NCBI GenBank assembly: GCA_022562295.1
Contig: JADFPO010000019.1
Location: 1-43,088 of the forward strand
Reading direction: 5' to 3'
DNA from: Gemmatimonadota bacterium
GTDB lineage: Bacteria; Gemmatimonadota; Gemmatimonadetes; Gemmatimonadales; GWC2-71-9
Length of the DNA stretch: 43,088 bases
In this document: one piece after another, positions 27,419 through 36,629 of the stretch
Position numbering within the stretch: position 1 is the stretch's first letter
Layout of the letters: each line of letters opens with the position of its first letter
Made by a program: the position numbers and the translations under genes
Notes under the pieces: model-generated
Told to the model about the DNA's origin: nothing
What the model saw: the letters and a program-made list of their open reading frames with translations, nothing else
The model's database searches: none

Positions 27419-28681
27419 GTGGATCAAACAGAGCTGTTTCCTCTCCCAACCGCAGTGTCACCGTCGCCGAGTTTGCGGGTGCTCGACACCCGCATGCGTG
27501 GGGTGACCTTTGTGGAGCATCGGGTCAAAGCAATCGTGAACTCGCCCGAGAGTACGGGGATGGGATTCTGGTCAATCAACCCGTACATCGGGTGCGAGTT
27601 CGGTTGCACGTATTGTTATGCGCGATACGCCCACCGATATGCTATCGAGCGGATGCATGGCAATGGACAAATATCAGATGCCGACCTCTCGCGATTCCGC
27701 GAGTCAGAAAAGTGGGAGGTATTCGAACATCACATTTTCGTTAAGCAGCGAGATGCGGTTCTTGCAGCGCTCGAGCGAGATCTCTCCCGCATAAGACGAC
27801 GCCAAGCCGGTGGCCAGATTCATCCTATCGTCATCGGCACCGCCACCGATCCATATCAGCCGGCCGAACGACAATACCGCATTACACGTGCCGTACTCAC
27901 GCGACTGCGGGAAGAATCGAACCTCTCCATCGGCATCATCACAAAGAGTCCCCAAATCTGTCACGACATCGATGTACTCCGTGAACTGCAACGCAACAAC
28001 CGCGTGAGCGTGTACATCTCGTTGATCACAACAGACACACGGTTGATCAAGCTCTTTGAAGCACGTTCACCGATGCCTCACGTTCGGCTCAAGGCGTTGA
28101 AGCGATTGACGGATGCGAACCTCAACGCCGGTCTCATCGTCGCACCCGTGTTACCGGGAATCACCGACACCGTCCCACAAATTCGCGCGCTCGTTCAGGC
28201 ACTGAAAGACGCGGGAGGTCGGTTCGCCCACCCATCACCATTGCGGCTCTATCCCGCACTACACCGCGGATTCTTACCGATCATCGAGAAGAACTTCCCC
28301 GAGCTCTATCCGAAATACCGCCGCGCGTATCGTGGCGCCGGCATCGTACCCAAGAGGTACACTGACGCGATTCTCAATCGCTTCCGCAAAATCGCGAATG
28401 AGTTCGGAATTTCCGTGAACGATCCGATGATGGAGGCGATAGGGCGGGCAGGCGGGCAGGCGGGCGGGCGGGCAGACGGTAGGACGGTACGTCCATTACC
28501 GTCTGACCGTCGGGATGAGGGGCGGAGCGGCGGGGGCCCGCCGGGTTGGGTAGTGGGGTGGTGGGGGCCCGTCGGGATGGGCAGGGCGGCGGTGGGGACC
28601 TCCTCACCAGCGATCGCGCCGTGTGCGTCTGGATCCCACTGTTCGCACTTCGGGCAGAAGAGCGGCGGCGACCCGAGCTGA
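27419..28681 (+). CDS. SPL-family/Rv2578c-like radical SAM protein
   Basis: GTG start; NPYIGCEFGCTYCYARYAHRY (CX3CX2C Fe-S motif), VIGTATDPYQPAERQYRITRAVL, ITKSP. C-terminal ~75 aa is repeat-derived low complexity. Confidence 0.88.
   Translation: MDQTELFPLPTAVSPSPSLRVLDTRMRGVTFVEHRVKAIVNSPESTGMGFWSINPYIGCEFGCTYCYARYAHRYAIERMHGNGQISDADLSRFRESEKWEVFEHHIFVKQRDAVLAALERDLSRIRRRQAGGQIHPIVIGTATDPYQPAERQYRITRAVLTRLREESNLSIGIITKSPQICHDIDVLRELQRNNRVSVYISLITTDTRLIKLFEARSPMPHVRLKALKRLTDANLNAGLIVAPVLPGITDTVPQIRALVQALKDAGGRFAHPSPLRLYPALHRGFLPIIEKNFPELYPKYRRAYRGAGIVPKRYTDAILNRFRKIANEFGISVNDPMMEAIGRAGGQAGGRADGRTVRPLPSDRRDEGRSGGGPPGWVVGWWGPVGMGRAAVGTSSPAIAPCASGSHCSHFGQKSGGDPS
28442..28620 (+). repeat. G-rich composite repeat, copy 1 (8-bp GGGCGGGC/AGGCGGGC array, inverted repeat, G-tract block)
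   Basis: GGGCGGGCAGGCGGGCAGGCGGGCGGGCGGGCAGACGG; inverted repeat AGACGGTA (28474-28481)/TACCGTCT (28497-28504); then GACCGTCGGG and G-quadruplex-type GGGTTGGGTAGTGGGGTGGTGGGGG (28543-28567). Confidence 0.85.
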
Positions 28682-30120
28682 GGGGAAAACCGACAGCGCT
28701 GTTGTCGGCTGAAGACACACGGCGGCTGTGGCAGGTTTCCTCCCGTGCACATCACGATGGCGTAAAACCCGGGATGACCGTGAGTCAGTCGATTGGCCTC
28801 TGCTCCGCACTCACGCTGGTGGAAGCCGACCCAGTCCATTACGACGAGCTGTTTTCCCGACTTTTACAGGCACTCAGCGATGTCAGCCCCGTCGTTGAGC
28901 CTGGGAAGTTGGGGTGCGTATACGTCGGCGTCGATGGATTGGATGGGTTGATCGGCGAGCCGAACAAAGTGCTTGCTGTGATTGATGCGGTGGTCAGGGA
29001 AGTGTGGTATGGCGAGTTGAAGCGACGGTGGGGAGTTGGACGGCCGAAGACGGTCAGGGACGGTCGAAGACGGTCGAGGACGGACAGGCGGGCAGACGGG
29101 CAGGCGGGCGGACGGGCAGGTGGACAGACGGGCAGAAGAGAGGACGGTCAAAGACGGTCGAAGACGATCGAGGACGATCGAGGACGATCGACGACGGATA
29201 GATCGCCTCGACCGTCGGGAAGGGCTGGTGAGGGGAGTGGGACCGTCGGGCTGGGTGGGGAGGTGGAAGGGAACCGTCGGGCGGGGGGTGGTGCTGGGCG
29301 GGACCGTCGGGTGGTGTGGAAGTTGGGATGGGCTAAAGGCAAGTTCCCCGCCTGGGTGGCCGCAACACGCGCCAAACCCGGCGAGCCCGTGGTAGTCAGT
29401 GAAAACGGGCTCGCTGAGTTTCTCTCGGCGCAGCGCATCGGCGCGCTGCCGCTCGAGCGTGATACCCACCGACGACTTTGGCAGCTCGGACTTCGGAAAC
29501 TGAGTGACCTCGTCGCGCTTCCCGAACAAGCCGTCGCATCGCAGTTCGGCCGGGAAGGACGCATGGCATGGCGTCTCGCCGCCGGGATGGTTTCCGAACC
29601 CGTCATCGGCAAAGAGTCACCACAACCGATTCGGGCCTCGATGCATTTTCCGACGCCCATTGCCGATCGAGGGATTCTCACCAACACAATCGGAAAACTC
29701 ACCGAACAAGCATTGCGGCATCCTCAACGCATAGGCTGGCGCGTCCGCTCGGTACGTGTCCGCGCCGCCTTGGAACACGACCGTTCCTGGATGATCGATG
29801 CGACACTCAAAGATCCATCGGCCGATAGAAAACACATCATGGCTCCGCTCATCGTGAAGCTCGACCAGACCCCACCCACCGGCACGGTCGAGCATCTCAT
29901 GGTGGAGTTCACCGCTTTCACACGTGGCACCAAGGAATTGCAGCTATTCGCACGCGATGCCGCTGCCGTTGCACGGTCCGGCCGGCAGCGCGCGTTGCGC
30001 TGGGCCGCACACGAAATCAGAACCCGTCTCCAGCGTCCCCTACTCCACCATATCATCGAGGTACACCCATGGTCGCGAATTCCCGAACGCCGGTACGCAC
30101 TCATCGACTACGACCCCTGA
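28621..30120 (+). CDS. imuB: ImuB-like Y-family DNA polymerase paralogue
   Basis: VCVWIPLFALRAEERRRPELRGKPTALLSAEDTRRLWQVSSRAHHDGVKPGMTVSQSIGLCSALTL ... VYVGVDGLDGLIG ... WKLGWAKGKFPAWVAA. No ATG start; ORF opens at TTG 28546, GTG 28621 fits the family N-terminus. ~90-aa R/G-rich insertion. Confidence 0.85.
   Translation: MCVWIPLFALRAEERRRPELRGKPTALLSAEDTRRLWQVSSRAHHDGVKPGMTVSQSIGLCSALTLVEADPVHYDELFSRLLQALSDVSPVVEPGKLGCVYVGVDGLDGLIGEPNKVLAVIDAVVREVWYGELKRRWGVGRPKTVRDGRRRSRTDRRADGQAGGRAGGQTGRREDGQRRSKTIEDDRGRSTTDRSPRPSGRAGEGSGTVGLGGEVEGNRRAGGGAGRDRRVVWKLGWAKGKFPAWVAATRAKPGEPVVVSENGLAEFLSAQRIGALPLERDTHRRLWQLGLRKLSDLVALPEQAVASQFGREGRMAWRLAAGMVSEPVIGKESPQPIRASMHFPTPIADRGILTNTIGKLTEQALRHPQRIGWRVRSVRVRAALEHDRSWMIDATLKDPSADRKHIMAPLIVKLDQTPPTGTVEHLMVEFTAFTRGTKELQLFARDAAAVARSGRQRALRWAAHEIRTRLQRPLLHHIIEVHPWSRIPERRYALIDYDP
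29049..29325 (+). repeat. G-rich composite repeat, copy 2 (10-bp GACGGTCGAA array / 8-bp CGGGCAGA array / 10-bp array / G-tract block) inside imuB
   Basis: 29049-29088 four 10-bp units; 29089-29136 six 8-bp units; 29143-29197 five 10-bp units plus a partial; then repeated ACCGTCGGG with G-tracts. Confidence 0.9.
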
Positions 30121-30350
30121 ATCTTCCGCGAGCCGTCAGTGTGGTCTTGAACGAGCGCGGACTTCCCATTGCGATTATTCGCGACGGGAAGCGCAAAGAG
30201 GTTGAGAAAATCGGTGAGATCTGGCGCGTCGATGACGAGTGGTGGAGGGATCCGATCGCTCGCCGGTACGTGGAAACTATCCTCGAAGGTGGTCGGCGTC
30301 TCGTTGTGTACGAGGATCAGATCACGGGCGAGTGGTTTGAACAACGGTGA
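30069..30350 (+). CDS. DUF6504 family protein
   Basis: EVEKIGEIWRVDDEWWRDPIARRYVETILEGGRRLVVYEDQITGEWFEQR; between imuB and dnaE2, overlapping the imuB 3' end. Confidence 0.8.
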   Translation: MVANSRTPVRTHRLRPLNLPRAVSVVLNERGLPIAIIRDGKRKEVEKIGEIWRVDDEWWRDPIARRYVETILEGGRRLVVYEDQITGEWFEQR

Positions 30351-30356
30351 GTATAA

Positions 30357-30427
30357 AGTAAGTCGTGAGTAGTGAGTGGGGTGAGAGTGGTATTGCAACT
30401 CTGCGACTCACTTACTCACGACTTACT
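30357..30427. repeat. Inverted repeat with 15-bp perfect arms
   Basis: AGTAAGTCGTGAGTA (30357-30371) and TACTCACGACTTACT (30413-30427), flanked by GTGAGTAGTGAGT-type 7-bp periodic sequence. Confidence 0.9.
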
Positions 30428-30470
30428 ACTCACTACTCACCTTCACGCCAAGGTCACGACTTAATCGGCC

Positions 30471-33400
30471 ATGTACGTAGAGCTACACTGCCACTCCGCA
30501 TACTCCTTTCTCAACGGCGCTTCCCAACCCGACGAACTCGTCATGGAGGCACAGGCATTGGGGTATCCCGCACTCGCACTGACGGATACCAATGGGCTGT
30601 ATGGCTCGATGGCATTCGCACAAGCAGCCAAGCACCTCGGCATCCAGGCGATCACCGGCGCGTACGTCACGCTGCTGGACAATTCTCACGTCACGTTGCT
30701 AGCCGAAACCGCACAGGGATACTCCAACCTCTGCCGCCTCATCACAGAAGCCCATCTGGGTAGAGAAGATCGATTCGATCCGCGTCTCGACCTCGCCTCC
30801 CTCGAAGAGCGTCAGGAAGGTTTGATCGTGCTCTCGGGAAGCCGGGATGGGTTGCTTCCAACTACTCTCGCACAACGAGGATTCTCTACGACGCGGCGCG
30901 TTGCCGACCGCTGCCGCGCTGTATTCGGCAAAGATCGATTCTTCGTAGAGCTACAGCGCAATTCCGTTCAGGGAGACCGTGACCGCACGCGAGCACTAAC
31001 GGCTATCGCCGACTCGGTGGGACTGAACGTCGTCACAACGGGCGATGTGCACTATCACCGCCGAGGTCGCTATCAGCTTCATGACGTCCTCGTCACGATA
31101 AAGAACCGCACGACGCTGGACGGCTCGCATGCCGTACGTTTACCCAACAGTGAATTCCATCTTCGGTCTCCCGAAGAAACAGAACGAATATTTCACGACC
31201 GGCCGGACGCCGTTGCCAACACGCTCGTCATCGCGGAGCGTTGCGCCGGTTTCGACCTCACCAAAGATCTCGGCTACACCTTTCCGGATTTTCGCAGTCG
31301 CGAGGAACGGACCGCCTCCGCTCCGAACGCTCTCACCCACCTCTGCCAGGCCAAACTCGAAGAGTACTACCCACTCGATTCGCCACATCGTCGCGAGGCG
31401 GAGAGCCGACTTGAAAAGGAATTGCGGCTCGTCGCACATCACAAACTCTGCGGATTCTTTCTCGTTTACCGTGACTTGATGGATCTCGCGCATGAGGTGG
31501 CGGCCGATGTGCGACGTGGCTCGCGCCGGGCGCACGGCAACTTATTACCCGGGCGTGGTCGTGGGTCGTCTGTTTCCTCGATCATATGCTACTTCCTGGG
31601 GCTCTCCCACATCGACCCGGTCGCCAACGACCTGTTCCTGGGCCGCTTCTTGAACGAGACCATTGCCTCCGTACCGGACATCGATCTCGATTTTCCGCGT
31701 GAGATCCGCAAGGAACTGATACGCAGGGTATACAAACGATATGGAGCCGAGCACACTGGTCTCGTGTGCACGTTTCCGACATATCGCATGCGCTCTGCCG
31801 TGCGCGAGATCGGGAAGGCACTCGACTTGCCGTCCGGCGAACTCGAACAGGTCGCCAAGTTGGCGAGCCACCACTCCTCTCCGCGTGAGCTGGCCGCGGA
31901 ACTCGAGAAACTGCCCGGCTTCGCCGGCCGGTCCAAGGCACCGCTGTGGCGGAATCTCTGTCAGCTCGCAGTGGAAATTGCCGGGCTCCCACGACACATC
32001 TCCCAGCACGTAGGCGGCATGATCATTTCCAGCAGACCGCTTGTCGAGATCGTGCCGTTGGAGATCTCGGCCATGCCGGATCGGGTTCTCTGTCAGTGGG
32101 ACAAAGATTCGTGCGACGATGCGCGTTTCATCAAAATCGACTTCCTCGCACTAGGGATGCTTTCGCTCGTCGAAGAGTGTGTCGAACTGGTCTCGAAAAA
32201 AGAGGGTAAACCACCAGACCTTAGCCGCATCGACTTCGAAGACGAGAAGGTATACGACTCTATCTGCAAGGGCGATACGGTGGGAGTCTTTCAGATCGAG
32301 AGCCGCGCGCAAATTCAAATGTTACGCCGCTCTCGGCCTCGTAACTTGAATGACCTCGCCATCGAGGTCGCCATCATCCGACCGGGCCCCATCGTCGGCG
32401 GTGCAGTGAATCCTTACGTCAGACGCCGCGAAGAGGAGCGCCAGGCATTGGCGGCAGGCCGCACTTACAGGCCTCCGTTCGATCACCCTCTCCTCGCCGA
32501 GGCGTTAGGCGAGACACTCGGCGTCATCCTCTACCAGGATCAGGTCCTTCAGGTGTGTCAAGCGCTCGCCGGATTCACCGTCGGACAGGCCGAAGAACTC
32601 CGCCGAGCGATGAGCCGTCGCCGCTCACGCGAACTCATGGAGGACTTCTGGGAGGCGTTTCGCGACGGCGCGGCGGCACGCGGTGTCTCCGAGAGCACCG
32701 CACACCATGTCTTCGAACAGGTCGTGGCCTTCTCGGAATTTGGTTTCCCGAAATCTCACGCTCACGCTTTTGGGCTGCTGGCTTATCAATCTACCTGGCT
32801 CAGATTCTACCATCCGGTGGAGTTCTATACGGCTCTCTTCAACAACCAACCGATGGGTTTCTATTCGCTCGACGTCCTCACTCGAGATGCGAAACGACAC
32901 GACGTCGATGTGCTTCTGCCGGACGTCAATGTGAGCGATGTGTACTGCACGGTCGAGAGTCGGTCTCTGGCTGAGACACCGGCACTACGCGTGGGCCTTG
33001 CATTCACTCGCGGTTGGGGACTGGACGTCACCGAAGAAGTCGTCGTCGAACGCGAGCGCAACGGGCCGTTCGCCAGTCTTGGTGATCTCGTGCGTCGCGC
33101 GCCGCCGAAGCTTTCGCGAGAGGCGATAGAGAACCTCGTGTGGGTAGGTGCTTGCGACTCGTTCGGCCTCACGCGGCGCGAGCTGCTGTGGCAGGTGGGG
33201 CTCTGGTTGCCCCCGAAGACGGAGCGATCGCAAAAACATCGCGCACGGCGCCAGCTCGAGCTTCCTCTCGATCACCCGTACCAGAATCTGCGGTTCGGTG
33301 GAATGGCCGGCCGGGAGCGACTCCTGGCGGAGTATCAGATGCTGGGATTCGCGGCCAGCGGTCATCCGTTCTCGGTAATGCAGGAGGCATTGCCTCCGGA

Positions 33401-33785
33401 CCGAGTGACCAGTCTCCAGCTTGCGGAACTCGAGCACGACTTGGAAGTCCAGGTTGCTGGGCTGGTGGTGGCACGTCAACGTCCCGAGACCGCCAAGGGT
33501 ACGTTTTTCGTTCTGCTCGAAGACGAGAGTGGTATGATCAACGTGATAGTTCGGCCGAAGATCGCCGAGCGGGATCGGGTCGCCTTGCGGGGAGAGCCTG
33601 TGTTGTGGGTTCGGGGACGGTTGGCCAGGGACGACGGTACGTTCAACATCATTGCCGACGAGTTGCGTCCACTCAAGGTGTCCATGCCACGCATGCCGTC
33701 GTTGAGTGCGCAGCCCCAGTACTCACCCCACAAGTTCTTGCGAGCCCTGAGGCTTCACCCACCGGCCGCCAAGAGCTGGGGATGA
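30471..33785 (+). CDS. dnaE2: Error-prone DNA polymerase III alpha subunit DnaE2
   Basis: PHP domain YVELHCHSAYSFLNGASQPDELVMEAQALGYPALALTDTNGLYG; GRGRGSSVSSIICYFLGLSHIDP; PDIDLDFPREIRKELI; C-terminal OB fold. Confidence 0.96.
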   Translation: MYVELHCHSAYSFLNGASQPDELVMEAQALGYPALALTDTNGLYGSMAFAQAAKHLGIQAITGAYVTLLDNSHVTLLAETAQGYSNLCRLITEAHLGREDRFDPRLDLASLEERQEGLIVLSGSRDGLLPTTLAQRGFSTTRRVADRCRAVFGKDRFFVELQRNSVQGDRDRTRALTAIADSVGLNVVTTGDVHYHRRGRYQLHDVLVTIKNRTTLDGSHAVRLPNSEFHLRSPEETERIFHDRPDAVANTLVIAERCAGFDLTKDLGYTFPDFRSREERTASAPNALTHLCQAKLEEYYPLDSPHRREAESRLEKELRLVAHHKLCGFFLVYRDLMDLAHEVAADVRRGSRRAHGNLLPGRGRGSSVSSIICYFLGLSHIDPVANDLFLGRFLNETIASVPDIDLDFPREIRKELIRRVYKRYGAEHTGLVCTFPTYRMRSAVREIGKALDLPSGELEQVAKLASHHSSPRELAAELEKLPGFAGRSKAPLWRNLCQLAVEIAGLPRHISQHVGGMIISSRPLVEIVPLEISAMPDRVLCQWDKDSCDDARFIKIDFLALGMLSLVEECVELVSKKEGKPPDLSRIDFEDEKVYDSICKGDTVGVFQIESRAQIQMLRRSRPRNLNDLAIEVAIIRPGPIVGGAVNPYVRRREEERQALAAGRTYRPPFDHPLLAEALGETLGVILYQDQVLQVCQALAGFTVGQAEELRRAMSRRRSRELMEDFWEAFRDGAAARGVSESTAHHVFEQVVAFSEFGFPKSHAHAFGLLAYQSTWLRFYHPVEFYTALFNNQPMGFYSLDVLTRDAKRHDVDVLLPDVNVSDVYCTVESRSLAETPALRVGLAFTRGWGLDVTEEVVVERERNGPFASLGDLVRRAPPKLSREAIENLVWVGACDSFGLTRRELLWQVGLWLPPKTERSQKHRARRQLELPLDHPYQNLRFGGMAGRERLLAEYQMLGFAASGHPFSVMQEALPPDRVTSLQLAELEHDLEVQVAGLVVARQRPETAKGTFFVLLEDESGMINVIVRPKIAERDRVALRGEPVLWVRGRLARDDGTFNIIADELRPLKVSMPRMPSLSAQPQYSPHKFLRALRLHPPAAKSWG

Positions 33786-33869
33786 GACACCAACCTCCTG
33801 GTCTGGTGGGCAGCCCGTTTCAGCCGTTACATTCCTTCCACTTCTCACAACGACTTGCTGCGTGATCTC

Positions 33870-35546
33870 ATGAAAGCTCCCATCTCTCGCCTCGGCCTGC
33901 TGCTTCTCGTCGCCATGACTTCTAACATCGATGCTCAAGAGCCGCGCTCCACTACGTTGGCGGGGCGCTCCACCGTATATGCCCCGCGTGGTGTTATCGC
34001 CACCAGTCAACCGCTCGCCACCGCGGCGGGCCTCGCGGTCCTCCAGGCCGGCGGCAACGCGATCGATGCCGCCGTCACGGCCGCGGCCGTCTTGAACGTC
34101 GTGGAGCCACACATGACCGGCATGGGTGGCGACCTGTTCGCACTGCTCTGGTCGAACCGGCTGCAGCGCATGGTGGGTCTCGACGCGAGTGGACGCGCCG
34201 GTGCCCTCATGACTCGGGAGGAGCTGATGGCACGAGGGCACGATCGCGTTCCCGGCAGAGGAGCCGAGGCCGTAACGGTCCCTGGCGCTCTCTCCGGTTG
34301 GGCGGCGCTGCTCGAGGAGCACGGCACGATCTCGCTCGCTGAGGCGTTGGCTCCCGCCATTCGCATCGCCGAGGAGGGATTCCCCGTCACGCCCATCATA
34401 GCCAGCCAGTGGGCCGGCGAGGTCGAGAAGCTCGCAGCGAACGACGGCGCCCGCGCCACATATCTCATTGACGGGACGCGTGCTCCACGAGCGGGGGAGT
34501 GGTTTCGCAATCCCGACCTCGCCGCAACGTTCCGGCTCATCGCTGAACACGGGCCCGAAGCTTTTTATGGCGGTGAACTGGGAAGGCGTGTGGTCGAGGG
34601 AGTGCGCGAACTGGGAGGGTTCCTCACGTTGGACGACCTCGCCAGCCACAAACCCGAGTGGGTGGAACCGATGTCGGTGGACTTTCGTGGGCTTCGGGTT
34701 TGGGAGCTGCCGCCCGCGGGGCAAGGTATAGCGGCGCTCGAGATGCTGCGCATCCTGGAACCGTACGACTTGGCGGCCATGGGCCACAACTCCGCCGAAT
34801 ACCTGCACCACCTTGTCGAGGCCAAGAAGCTTGCGTACGCCGATCTCGCGCGATTCATCGCCGATCGGGACCACATGACCGTGCCGCCAGATGAGTTGCT
34901 GTCAGACGAATTCATCGCGGAGCGGCGACACCTGTTAGATCCTTCTCGTGCGGCAGACCGCCCCAGTCCGGGCAGGGCGGTGACATCGAGCGAGACCATC
35001 TACCTCAGTGCCGCTGACGCCGAAGGAAACATGATCTCGTTCATCAACAGCATTTACTCCGGTTTTGGATCGGGGGTGGTCGTCCCGGGCACCGGGTTCG
35101 CGTTGCAAAACCGCGGCGGCGGGTTCACGATGGAGCTCGATCACCCGAACATGGTGGCCCCGGGCAAGCGTCCGTTCCATACGATCATTCCGGCGTTCGT
35201 CACACGGCCGACCGCCACGGGGCAGGAGCCGTGGTTGAGCTTCGGCGTCATGGGCGGGTCGATGCAGCCACAGGGCCACGTTCAGGTGCTGCTCAACCTG
35301 TTGCTGTTCGACATGGACCTACAAGACGCCATCGACGCGCCGCGGTTTCGGCATTTGAGCGGACTGCGTGTCGCCTTGGAAACACCAGTCACCGAGCAGG
35401 TGCGCCGGCAACTGACGAGCATGGGTCACGAGATTAGCGACGAGAGGTTCGTTTCGTTTGGCGGGTCTCAGGCGGTGATGCGGTTGGAGCGCGGGTGGGC
35501 GGCTGGGTCGGATCCGAGGAAGGATGGGATGGCGGCGGGTCACTAG
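33870..35546 (+). CDS. ggt: Gamma-glutamyltransferase
   Basis: GVIATSQPLATAAGLAVLQAGGNAIDAAVTAAAVLNVVEPHMTGMGGD; signal peptide. Catalytic motif region in the form TSSETIYLSAADAEGNMISFINSIYSGFGSGVVVPGTG. Confidence 0.92.
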   Translation: MKAPISRLGLLLLVAMTSNIDAQEPRSTTLAGRSTVYAPRGVIATSQPLATAAGLAVLQAGGNAIDAAVTAAAVLNVVEPHMTGMGGDLFALLWSNRLQRMVGLDASGRAGALMTREELMARGHDRVPGRGAEAVTVPGALSGWAALLEEHGTISLAEALAPAIRIAEEGFPVTPIIASQWAGEVEKLAANDGARATYLIDGTRAPRAGEWFRNPDLAATFRLIAEHGPEAFYGGELGRRVVEGVRELGGFLTLDDLASHKPEWVEPMSVDFRGLRVWELPPAGQGIAALEMLRILEPYDLAAMGHNSAEYLHHLVEAKKLAYADLARFIADRDHMTVPPDELLSDEFIAERRHLLDPSRAADRPSPGRAVTSSETIYLSAADAEGNMISFINSIYSGFGSGVVVPGTGFALQNRGGGFTMELDHPNMVAPGKRPFHTIIPAFVTRPTATGQEPWLSFGVMGGSMQPQGHVQVLLNLLLFDMDLQDAIDAPRFRHLSGLRVALETPVTEQVRRQLTSMGHEISDERFVSFGGSQAVMRLERGWAAGSDPRKDGMAAGH

Positions 35547-35597
35547 GCCGTCTTCGAAGGCGCCGCGGCACTTTTTCGCTTCACGCCGCAAGCGTTG

Positions 35598-36629
35598 CTA
35601 GTTCGAGAGGGCCTCGTACATTCGCTGGATGTACGCCGGCGGTGCCGGTTCGGCCGACCAATCAATTACGCGGTCCGCACTGTAATCCCAACGAAACAGC
35701 CACGAAACACCGGCGGGTCCCGCGTACCTATCGGGCAACTCGTACACGCTATCCTCGAGCGCCCGTTCCAACGATACGAACTCGTACCCGCGCCGCTCCA
35801 TCAGTCTTACAACCTCCGGCATCTGTTCCGCGTTTAGCTCGTTTGCGTGCAGCAACAACACATGCCGTATCTGCCGCTCAAACAACTGCATCGACACCCG
35901 CTCGTGGAAGTCGAACATAGCTTCAGTAAAACGCAGATACTCCCACGCTACCCGCGCTTGAACCACCAGGTCGTCATCGGCGAGGGCTGCTGTGTACACG
36001 GCGTTGAACATCCAGTCCCAGTTTTCGATCGTCACCGGCGCTATCGTGTACCGCCGTTGGGCCAAGAACCGCTCGAAGGACTCCTTGATTTCCAGGGTCA
36101 ATCCAGTGCGGAGAAACGGATGCCGGAAGAATCGCATCCTTCCGCGCCCGCGCGCGGCCAACAAGCGGTTGGTGACGCGCTCTCCTAGGATGACATCTTT
36201 TTGGACGTCCACGAGCGGAGTGTGATGGAGAGACGGGTGTGAAAAAGTGTGATTACCCAACTCCAGACCTGCCTCGAGCCACATCGCCAACACGGCGATC
36301 CGCTCGAGTCGCTCGCCGATGACGTCCAGCTTCCGCTCGTTGACAAACCCCACCACCGGCATTGCGGCCTCGGTTATCGTGGCCAGGAGGCGTTCGGTAA
36401 TATCCCGCATTCGCGAGGCCGGAACGCCGGCGTCGTTGAGAGGCAGGTCGTCGAACGTGACCGCGATGAATTTTGGACCGCCCTGGACGGCAAGGGCAGG
36501 CACACCCCAAGCAAGAAAACATACGAGCCACAGAACCGGCCTCCGTCGCACGATCGCGCGCACGCCTCCTACGCTCCTTCGACCACAATCATATTGGCAG
36601 CGCCGGCGACTGCTTGATATACTCGGCAT
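35598..36629 (-). CDS. Polysaccharide deacetylase (NodB-like)
   Basis: FIAVTFDDLPLNDAG, LELGNHTFSHPSLHHTP, FFRHPFLRTG; signal peptide. Start uncertain. Confidence 0.85.
   Translation of the reverse strand: MPSISSSRRRCQYDCGRRSVGGVRAIVRRRPVLWLVCFLAWGVPALAVQGGPKFIAVTFDDLPLNDAGVPASRMRDITERLLATITEAAMPVVGFVNERKLDVIGERLERIAVLAMWLEAGLELGNHTFSHPSLHHTPLVDVQKDVILGERVTNRLLAARGRGRMRFFRHPFLRTGLTLEIKESFERFLAQRRYTIAPVTIENWDWMFNAVYTAALADDDLVVQARVAWEYLRFTEAMFDFHERVSMQLFERQIRHVLLLHANELNAEQMPEVVRLMERRGYEFVSLERALEDSVYELPDRYAGPAGVSWLFRWDYSADRVIDWSAEPAPPAYIQRMYEALSN

Noticed and set aside
29049-29197. Regular direct repeats that could suggest a CRISPR array
   Set aside because: Units are 8 and 10 bp with no unique 30-40 bp spacers and no cas genes; it is a simple tandem repeat inside an ORF.
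33723-34874. 383-aa minus-strand ORF
   Set aside because: Antisense to gamma-glutamyltransferase and the dnaE2 3' end; composition is typical of a shadow ORF with no recognisable domain.
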